Source of the DNA: Caulobacteraceae bacterium
GTDB lineage: Bacteria > Pseudomonadota > Alphaproteobacteria > Caulobacterales > Caulobacteraceae
Length of the DNA stretch: 16,430 bases
Assembly: GCA_947479185.1 (NCBI GenBank)
Contig: CANJYY010000015.1
Coordinates: forward strand, 1 to 16,430
Reading direction: 5' to 3'
The position numbers and the translations under genes are program-made. The notes below the pieces were generated by a model. That model was given only the letters and a program-made list of their open reading frames with translations. It did no database searches and had not been told where the DNA came from. Below are positions 6,458-11,979 of this stretch, in pieces (the first letter of the stretch is position 1; every line of letters starts with the position of its first letter).

Positions 6458-8566
6458 CTAGAACGCCCAGCTGACGCCCATCCGGACCGTCCGGCCCGGC
6501 AGCGGCGCGATGTCCTTGAGGAACGAGGTGTGCTCGCGCGCCTCGACGTCGCCGAGATTCCGCCCCTCGACGAACAGGGTCAGGTCTTTGTCCTCGAACG
6601 GCTTCAAGCCCGCCTGGACATTGACCATGGTGTATCCGTCCGTCGGAAGCTCGAAGGCGGCCAGACGATCCTGGTCGCCGACCTGGCGCACCTCGATCTG
6701 GCCGTCAGTCCGCTCGCCCTTCCACACCAGCCGGGCGGTCGCCGACCAGGATGGAATGCGGGCCGGCGGACCCAGGTCCGTCTTGCCGCGAACCGTGTCG
6801 AACACGCCCTCGACCGCTATCGACCGCGCGCCGTCCCGCCAGAGGTCGTGCGAGGCCTCGAGCTCGATACCGCTGAAGGTGGCGGCGGTCTGGCTGTAGC
6901 GGAACACCGGCAGTTCGCCGGTCGCGCTGATGGTCCCGTCGCCTTCGGCCAGCAGACCGGTCGGCAATTCCTGGATGAAGCCGTCATAGCGGGCGGTGAA
7001 AAGATGTAGCTCCGCCCGTCCGGAGCCGGTCCAGCGCAGGGTGACCTCGTAGGAGGTGACCTTCTCGGATTCGAGCGCCGGGTTGCCGACCTCGTAGGAG
7101 CCGGTGCCGCCGTGCGGGCCGTCCGCGAACAGCTCGAATTCGGTCGGCGCGCGGCCGTTGCGGGAGATGCTGAAGCCGACGAACCAGTCGGTCGCCGGCC
7201 GCCAGAACACCGCCGCGGACGCCGAGACGTTGGTGAAAGTCGGGCCGGAGGCCGTGGTCGACCAGTCGAGGCCATAGGCGGCCGCGACATCGCTGGTCGG
7301 CCGCCCGGACAGCCCGGCCTCGAGGTTGCGTCTGTCCAGCCGCAGCCCGCCCTCTACGCCCCAGGCGTCCCGGTCGAGTCGCTGCAGGACGAAGACGCCG
7401 ACTTCGTTGATGTCGGTCGGCGGGATGAAGGCCTCGTCGCCGAGGGCCTCGAACGTGCGCACCAGGCCCTGGACGCCGACTGCGCCCTGCCAGCCGTCGC
7501 GTTCGGCCTGGACCAGTTCGATCCGGCCTTCGGTCCCCTGCGACAGGAAGCGGGTGCCCACGGCGCCCGTGGCGACCTCGAGCTCGGCATGCTCGTAGTC
7601 GGCGTAGCCGACCGAGAACCGCGCCCGGTCGAACAGGCCCAGAGCGACGGCGGACTCGCCCCTCGCATCGAGACGGGTCTGCTTCAGATCGATCGAAACG
7701 GGCCCTTCGGCCGGCGGAGGGCCGACAATGACGATCTGCGCGTACGGCACGCCATATTGCGTCTCGGTGCGCTTGGCGGAAACGCCGAGGTAGCCGGTCT
7801 CGCCGATGTAGGAGACCCCCGCGCCATAGGCCAGCATGGTGACGTCGCTGTTGCGCACGGTCCGGTCAGCCAGGGGCGTCTCGCCCGAGGCTGCCGCCAG
7901 GCGGTCGGAGACGGGATTGACGGGGACATCATAGTCGCCGCTTTCCCGCGTGACGGCGTCGGCGGCGAAGACCCACGGGCCGCTGCCGGCCTTGATGCTG
8001 CCGGACAGGGAATAGCTGTCGTCGCCCGACCCGGCCGCGGCCGCGACGCGCCCCTCCGGCCCGTCGGCGGCCGGGCGGGTCGGAATCCTGTCGTCGATGA
8101 CGTTGACCACGCCGCCGATCGCCGAGCCGCCGTAGGCCAGGGTCGAGGGGCCGCGCAGCACCTCGATGCGCGAGGCCTCGCCCGGCTCGGACGCCACCGC
8201 ATGGTCGGGCGACAGGGAACTGGCGTCGACCAGACCCACGCCGTTCTGCAGGATCAGCACCCGGGGACCCGACAGGCCGCGAATGACCGGCCGGCTGGCC
8301 CCCGGCCCGTAGAAGGTCGAGCGCAGCCCCGGCAGCCCGTTGAGAACGTCGCCGAGACCCACGGCCGGCGCGCGGTCCAGTTCCTCGCGACCGACCACAT
8401 TGATGCTCGTGGCGACCGAGTCGAGCGAGACCGCATAGGGCGCTGCGGTCACAACCAGTTCCGTCACCGTGTTGGCGTTGGCGGGCGCCTCGGCCGCACG
8501 CGCAGACGCCGCGGCGAACAGGGCCAGACCGCTGGCGGCGGCGAGAAGAAGACGACGATCAAGCAT
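6458..8566 (-). CDS. TonB-dependent outer-membrane receptor, ZnuD-like (predicted zinc uptake)
   Basis: 702 residues. A signal peptide (about 1-24, ending SARAA) is followed by a TonB-box-like segment TVTELVVTA (33-41), a plug domain to about residue 165, and a beta-barrel ending in the aromatic residue expected for outer-membrane insertion (GVSWAF). The plug resembles ZnuD: RPVIRGLSGPRVLILQNGVG (92-111), LVDASSLSPDHAV (112-124), RIEVLRGPSTLAYGGSAIGG (133-152) and VVNVIDDRIPT (153-163). The C-terminal REHTSFLKDIAPLPGR also fits. ZnuD of Neisseria and ZnuK of Caulobacter are zinc-repressed zinc receptors. The Zur-box-like operator upstream (8596-8612) agrees, so zinc is inferred from two independent lines. 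Long His-rich loops are not obvious, so another metal or a metal chelate remains possible. The start has GAGG five bases upstream. No zinc ABC transporter is in the window. Confidence 0.92.
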   Translation of the reverse strand: MLDRRLLLAAASGLALFAAASARAAEAPANANTVTELVVTAAPYAVSLDSVATSINVVGREELDRAPAVGLGDVLNGLPGLRSTFYGPGASRPVIRGLSGPRVLILQNGVGLVDASSLSPDHAVASEPGEASRIEVLRGPSTLAYGGSAIGGVVNVIDDRIPTRPAADGPEGRVAAAAGSGDDSYSLSGSIKAGSGPWVFAADAVTRESGDYDVPVNPVSDRLAAASGETPLADRTVRNSDVTMLAYGAGVSYIGETGYLGVSAKRTETQYGVPYAQIVIVGPPPAEGPVSIDLKQTRLDARGESAVALGLFDRARFSVGYADYEHAELEVATGAVGTRFLSQGTEGRIELVQAERDGWQGAVGVQGLVRTFEALGDEAFIPPTDINEVGVFVLQRLDRDAWGVEGGLRLDRRNLEAGLSGRPTSDVAAAYGLDWSTTASGPTFTNVSASAAVFWRPATDWFVGFSISRNGRAPTEFELFADGPHGGTGSYEVGNPALESEKVTSYEVTLRWTGSGRAELHLFTARYDGFIQELPTGLLAEGDGTISATGELPVFRYSQTAATFSGIELEASHDLWRDGARSIAVEGVFDTVRGKTDLGPPARIPSWSATARLVWKGERTDGQIEVRQVGDQDRLAAFELPTDGYTMVNVQAGLKPFEDKDLTLFVEGRNLGDVEAREHTSFLKDIAPLPGRTVRMGVSWAF

Positions 8567-8595
8567 GCAAGCCTCGGGATACGCAAGAAAGGCGG

Positions 8596-8612
8596 ATGTT
8601 ATGAAATAACAT
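8596..8612. promoter_or_regulatory. Zur-box-like operator
   Basis: A perfect palindrome: ATGTTAT, three-base centre GAA, ATAACAT. It is AT-rich in a GC-rich setting and carries the TGTTAT...ATAACA core seen in alphaproteobacterial Zur operators. It lies 30-46 bases upstream of the ZnuD-like start and covers the predicted -10, so a zinc-loaded Zur dimer there would block transcription. The divergent phosphatase start is 93 bases away, and whether it is also controlled is unclear. Confidence 0.75.
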
Positions 8613-8625
8613 ACTCACACGTCAA
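8596..8625 (-). promoter_or_regulatory. Predicted promoter of the ZnuD-like receptor
   Basis: On the minus strand a -35 TTGACG (8625-8620) is followed, 18 bases later, by TAACAT (8601-8596) as the likely -10. The Zur-like palindrome fills the spacer and overlaps the -10. The start would fall near 8590, giving a leader of about 24 bases. Confidence 0.45.
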
Positions 8626-8693
8626 GGCCGACGACGGGTTTCGGCTTGACGGCGATGGGGCAATCCCCGACTCCGGTAGCCATCGCGGCGCGC

Positions 8694-8698
8694 GGAGG
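8694..8698 (+). promoter_or_regulatory. Shine-Dalgarno site that decides the phosphatase start
   Basis: GGAGG lies seven bases before the ATG at 8706. The open frame extends upstream to a TTG at 8646 and an ATG at 8655, but those lack such a site and would bury the signal peptide. A perfect -35-like TTGACGG is at 8646-8652; I find no convincing -10. Confidence 0.65.
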
Positions 8699-8705
8699 CT
8701 CGGAC

Positions 8706-9452
8706 ATGTTCAGCGGTCGGACCATCACGATGGGTGTCGTTGTCGCCCTCGGCCTGACGGCGTCGGTCGCGGCGCGAGAGGAACGGCCGACGGGCTACCT
8801 GACGGCCGAGGCCACGCCGGACGCCCTGACCCTTGTCGGCGGCCCCCCGGCCGAGGACTCGCCCCTGGCGGCCGCCGAGCGCGCCCATTTCCTCGCCACC
8901 CGCGCCGAGGAGGGCTCACAGCGCTGGAAGCAGGCGGCGGCCGACGCCGAGCTGTTCGGGGACGCGGCCCATATCAGCTTCGCCTGCGCCGTCGGCAAGT
9001 CGATCACCGTCAGGGACACGCCGACCCTGTCGCGGATGCTCGACCGCATGGTCATGGACGCGGCCCGGAGCGTGGCCGTCCTCAAGACCACCTTCATGCG
9101 GCCCCGGCCGATGATCGGCCATGACGACGCCCCGCTGTGCGTTGCCCGCGAGGACTGGATGAAGACCAACAGCTCCTACGCCTCCAGCAACGCCGCGGCG
9201 GGCTGGGCCTGGGCGCTGGTGCTGGCGGAACTGGAGCCGGCGAAAGCGACGCCGGTGCTGCTGCGGGGTCGGGAGTATGGCGAGAACCGCGTGATCTGCG
9301 GCCTGCACTATCCGAGCGACATTTCCGCCGGCCAGACCATGGCGGCGGCGACCGTGGCCCGGCTGCATGCCGATCCGGTGTTCCTGGCGGATCTCGAAAC
9401 CGCTCGCGCCGAACTGGCGGCGGCGCCGCCGGCGGAGAGCTGCGGCGGCTAG
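8706..9452 (+). CDS. PAP2-superfamily class A acid phosphatase-like protein with altered PSGH motif
   Basis: 248 residues with a signal peptide (about 1-23, ending SVAA), so probably periplasmic. The overall layout and length match class A non-specific acid phosphatases (PhoN type), which hydrolyse phosphomonoesters through a phospho-histidine. Motif 1, K-x6-RP, is intact (K127, R134, P135 in KTTFMRPRP). Motif 3 is nearly intact: NRVICGLHYPSD (194-205), with Arg195, nucleophile-position His201 and Asp205; the usual Ser before Arg is Asn. Motif 2, normally PSGH, reads ASSN (159-162), although the flanks (SSY before, GWAWALVLAE after) are clearly family-like. The proton-donor histidine is therefore replaced by Asn162. 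It may be an impaired enzyme, a phosphate- or ligand-binding protein, or an enzyme with changed chemistry. Its stop codon overlaps that of the convergent GNAT gene. Confidence 0.9.
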   Translation: MFSGRTITMGVVVALGLTASVAAREERPTGYLTAEATPDALTLVGGPPAEDSPLAAAERAHFLATRAEEGSQRWKQAAADAELFGDAAHISFACAVGKSITVRDTPTLSRMLDRMVMDAARSVAVLKTTFMRPRPMIGHDDAPLCVAREDWMKTNSSYASSNAAAGWAWALVLAELEPAKATPVLLRGREYGENRVICGLHYPSDISAGQTMAAATVARLHADPVFLADLETARAELAAAPPAESCGG

Positions 9453-9979
9453 GGCGCGTCCTGCGACCAGACCAGGTGCCGGCGCAGGATGCTGCCCTCC
9501 GGGACCATGGGATGGTCGAAGTCGAGATCGGTCCGACGGATCATCCCCAGTCGGCCCATCACCGCCTGCGACGGCAGATTGGGCACGGCCGTGAAGGCGA
9601 CGATCTGCTTCAGCCCCAGCCGCGCGAAACCGTCGTCCATCGCCGCCCGCGCCGCCTCGGTGGCGTAGCCCTGGCCCCAGGCCTGACGGGCGAACCGCCA
9701 GCCGGCCTCGACGCCGGGCGCCAGCGGGTTGGAGTCTCGCAGGGTCATCAGGCCGGTGAAGCCAAGGAAGGCCCCGTCCTCGCGCCGTTCGACGGCCCAT
9801 AGACCGAAGCCATGCTGGTCGATGTAGTCGCGGTTGCGCGCGGCCATGGCGTCGGCCTCGATGCGCGTCAGCATCGCCGGGAAATGGCGCATCACCTCGG
9901 GATCGGCGTTCAGCGCCGCCCATGGCTCGAGATCGCTTTCGCGCCAAATCCGCAGGATCAGGCGCGTGGTCTCGATCAT
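9449..9979 (-). CDS. GNAT family N-acetyltransferase (RimJ/RimL-like)
   Basis: 176 residues. The start TTRLILRIWRESDLEPWAAL (4-23) is the standard opening of the RimJ/RimL-like acetyltransferase group. The acetyl-CoA-binding region follows: GVEAGWRFARQAWGQGYATE (89-108), in which QAWGQGYATE corresponds to the Q/R-x-x-G-x-G/A loop. The end region has NLPSQAVMGRLGM (134-146), the usual N..S..v..klGm motif. It acetylates an amine by transfer from acetyl-CoA; the substrate is not evident. The open frame extends upstream, but the ATG at 9979 fits the family start and overlaps the aguB stop as ATGA, showing translational coupling. Membership in the agmatine-to-putrescine operon makes a polyamine or amino-acid substrate a reasonable guess; small-molecule detoxification or protein N-acetylation are alternatives. 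Confidence 0.88.
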   Translation of the reverse strand: MIETTRLILRIWRESDLEPWAALNADPEVMRHFPAMLTRIEADAMAARNRDYIDQHGFGLWAVERREDGAFLGFTGLMTLRDSNPLAPGVEAGWRFARQAWGQGYATEAARAAMDDGFARLGLKQIVAFTAVPNLPSQAVMGRLGMIRRTDLDFDHPMVPEGSILRRHLVWSQDAP

Positions 9980-10854
9980 GCCGGGCGGGGGCTCGACAGG
10001 GCGCCGTAGAGGTCCGGACGGCGGTCGCGGAAGAAGCCCCAGGCGGCGCGGTGGGTGGCGAGGAAGTCGAGGTCGACGGTGGTCGACACCAGGCCCTCGT
10101 CGTCGCTGCCCAGCTCGGACACCAGGTCCCCGCGGTGGTCGGCGATGAACGACGAGCCGTAGAAGCTCTGGCCGCCGTTCGGATAGCCGTCCCACGGCTC
10201 GAAGCCGATGCGGTTGGCCCCGACCACCGGAATGACGTTGCTGACCGCGTGGCCCTGCATCGCCCGGCGCCACGGCAGCGCGGTGTCGAGGCTGGCGTCA
10301 TGCGGCTCGCTGCCGATGGCCGTCGGATAGAGCAGCGCCTCGGCGCCCAGCAGGGCCATGGCGCGGGCGGCCTCCGGGTACCACTGGTCCCAGCAGATGC
10401 CGACGCCGATCTTGCCGAACCGGGTGTCCCAGACGCGGAAGCCCGTGTCGCCCGGCTTGAAGTAGTACTTCTCCTGATAGCCCGGCCCGTCGGGGATGTG
10501 GCTCTTGCGATAGACGCCGAGCAGCGAGCCGTCGGCGTCGGCCATCACCAGGCTGTTGAAGTAGTGCGGCCCTTCCCGCTCGAAGATCGAGATCGGGATG
10601 ACCACGCCCAGCTCGCCGGCCAGCGGGGCCAGCGCCTTCACACAGGGATGCTCGCGCCACGGATGGGCGGCGGCGAACCACTGCTCCTCCTGGGTGACGC
10701 AGAAATAGGGGCCCTGGAACAGCTCGGACGGCAGGATGACCTGCGCCCCGCCGGCCGCCGCCTCGCGGATGAAGGCCTCGGTCTTGCGGATGTTGGCGTC
10801 CAGATCCAGGCCGTAGCTGGTCTGGATCGCCGCGAGACTGAGCGTGCGGGCCAT
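9976..10854 (-). CDS. aguB: N-carbamoylputrescine amidase
   Basis: 292 residues, the normal length. It is a nitrilase-superfamily hydrolase that converts N-carbamoylputrescine to putrescine, CO2 and ammonia, the second step of the agmatine deiminase route. The catalytic triad is visible: Glu44 in LPSELFQGPYF, Lys117 in YRKSHIPDGPGYQEKYYF, and Cys154 in GICWDQWYPEAAR. The HIPDGPGYQEKYYF stretch and the Trp/Gln after the catalytic Cys are typical of AguB rather than other nitrilases. It starts two bases after the aguA stop, with AGGAG in the aguA end at 10866-10870, and overlaps the following acetyltransferase by four bases. The protein is cytoplasmic. With aguA directly upstream, the assignment is strong. 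Confidence 0.96.
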   Translation of the reverse strand: MARTLSLAAIQTSYGLDLDANIRKTEAFIREAAAGGAQVILPSELFQGPYFCVTQEEQWFAAAHPWREHPCVKALAPLAGELGVVIPISIFEREGPHYFNSLVMADADGSLLGVYRKSHIPDGPGYQEKYYFKPGDTGFRVWDTRFGKIGVGICWDQWYPEAARAMALLGAEALLYPTAIGSEPHDASLDTALPWRRAMQGHAVSNVIPVVGANRIGFEPWDGYPNGGQSFYGSSFIADHRGDLVSELGSDDEGLVSTTVDLDFLATHRAAWGFFRDRRPDLYGALSSPRPA

Positions 10855-10856
10855 GG

Positions 10857-11855
10857 TCAGGCGGGCTCCTGCTGGGTGATGCAGTGGAACGAGCCGCCGC
10901 CGGTCAGCACGGCCATCGACGGCAGGCCGATGGCCTTGCGCTCGGGGAACAGGCTCTGCACCGCGTCGACGGCGAAGGCCCCTGCCTTGGCGTCGTCGTA
11001 CAGCGGCACGATGACCGCGCCGTTGGCGATGATGAAGTTCATGTGGCTGGCCGGCGCGGGGCCGCCGTCGCCGTCGATCCAGCCCGGCGAGGGGATGCGC
11101 ATGACCTGCAGCTGGCCGCCGCGGGCGTCGGTCATCTGCGACAGGGCTCGGGCGGTGGCGTCATAGATGGTGGCGTTGGGGTCGGCCTTGCCCCAGGCGA
11201 TCGGACAGGCGACGACGCCGGGCGCGACGAAGCGGGCCAGGTTGTCGACATGGCCGTCGGTGTGGTCGTTGCGCAGGCCCTCGCCCAGCCACAGCACCTT
11301 GCGGGCGCCCAGCGCCTCGCCCAGGGCGGCGGCGGCGGCTTCTTCGGTCCAGCCGGCGTTGCGGTTCTTGTTCAGCAGGCACTGGCGGGTGGTCAGCACC
11401 GTGCCCAGGCCGTCGTGGTCGAGCGCCCCGCCCTCGAGGATGAAGGGGTTCATGTCCAGCGGCGCGCCGGAGGCGGCGGCGATCTGGGCCGCGACCTGGT
11501 CGTCGCCCTCCATCTCGTACTTGCCGCCCCAGCCGTTGAAGCGGAAGCCGGCGGCGCGGCCGTCGTTGCGGAAGATCGGGCCGGTGTCGCGCATCCAGAT
11601 GTCGCCGAACAGGGCGCGGACGATCTCGACGCCGGCGACGCCGTCCAGGCGGGCGCGGGCGGCGGCCTCGGCGTCGTCGCCGCAGACCATCAGCCGCACG
11701 CGTTCCTCGCCGGGACCGGCGAGGGCGATGGCCAGGGCGGCGACTTCATCCTGGGCCTGGGACAGGTCTTCCCGCCACAGATCAGCGTGGCTGGGGAAGC
11801 CGAGCCACATGGCGCGGTGCGGGGACCATTCGGCGGGAACGAAGGGAGTGCTCAT
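10857..11855 (-). CDS. aguA: Agmatine deiminase
   Basis: 332 residues from the ATG at 11855. It belongs to the guanidino-group-modifying (peptidylarginine-deiminase-like) family and converts agmatine to N-carbamoylputrescine and ammonia. Visible family motifs are MWLGFPSHADLW (16-27), FGDIWMRDTGPIF (83-95), FNGWGGKY (106-113), FILEGGALDHDG (138-149), the catalytic-histidine region NDHTDGHVDN (196-205), and the C-terminal nucleophile Cys325 in GGGSFHCITQQEPA. An upstream in-frame TTG at 11918 exists, but it would place the added residues in the promoter. The ATG at 11855 has no Shine-Dalgarno sequence and lies only about three bases after the predicted transcription start. It heads the aguA-aguB-GNAT operon, separated from the upstream receptor gene by a strong terminator. 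Confidence 0.96.
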   Translation of the reverse strand: MSTPFVPAEWSPHRAMWLGFPSHADLWREDLSQAQDEVAALAIALAGPGEERVRLMVCGDDAEAAARARLDGVAGVEIVRALFGDIWMRDTGPIFRNDGRAAGFRFNGWGGKYEMEGDDQVAAQIAAASGAPLDMNPFILEGGALDHDGLGTVLTTRQCLLNKNRNAGWTEEAAAAALGEALGARKVLWLGEGLRNDHTDGHVDNLARFVAPGVVACPIAWGKADPNATIYDATARALSQMTDARGGQLQVMRIPSPGWIDGDGGPAPASHMNFIIANGAVIVPLYDDAKAGAFAVDAVQSLFPERKAIGLPSMAVLTGGGSFHCITQQEPA

Positions 11856-11864
11856 GGGTCGGGG

Positions 11865-11893
11865 GAAGTGGCCCTGACAGAGGGTTGCGTCAA
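11865..11893 (-). promoter_or_regulatory. Predicted aguA operon promoter, near-leaderless
   Basis: On the minus strand TTGACGC (11893-11887) is a perfect Caulobacter-type -35. It is followed by a 14-base spacer and GCCACTTC (11872-11865), which agrees with GCTANAWC at five of seven fixed positions. Transcription would start near 11858, three or so bases before the aguA ATG, which fits the lack of a ribosome site. Confidence 0.5.
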
Positions 11894-11923
11894 GTGCGGC
11901 GCGCGGCGCCGGGCTCAAACGAA

Positions 11924-11955
11924 GAAGGGCGGCCTGATCGCTCAGGCCGCCCTTC
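11924..11955 (-). terminator. Intrinsic terminator of the second TonB receptor gene
   Basis: A perfect 14-base stem (11924-11937 with 11942-11955) with a four-base loop lies 25 bases after the receptor stop. On the minus strand it is followed by a short T-rich tail (TTCGTTTG). It separates the receptor transcript from aguA. Confidence 0.85.
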
Positions 11956-11979
11956 CCGTTACTCAGAGTGGCTTGAAGC

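Noticed and set aside
8646..8705. Longer phosphatase from the TTG at 8646 or ATG at 8655
   Set aside because: There is no ribosome site, and the added residues would precede the signal peptide. GGAGG points to 8706.
7112..9124. A 670-codon open frame on the plus strand crossing the ZnuD-like gene and into the phosphatase
   Set aside because: It shows no family motifs and overlaps two well-supported genes and their promoter region, so it is a composition artefact.
8916..10301. A 461-codon minus-strand open frame covering the phosphatase end, the GNAT gene and part of aguB
   Set aside because: Low-complexity Arg/Ala/Gly translation with no domain, and it conflicts with three supported genes.
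11856..11918. Longer aguA from a TTG at 11918
   Set aside because: The extra residues do not resemble the family N-terminus and would cover the predicted promoter. The ATG at 11855 fits the family start.
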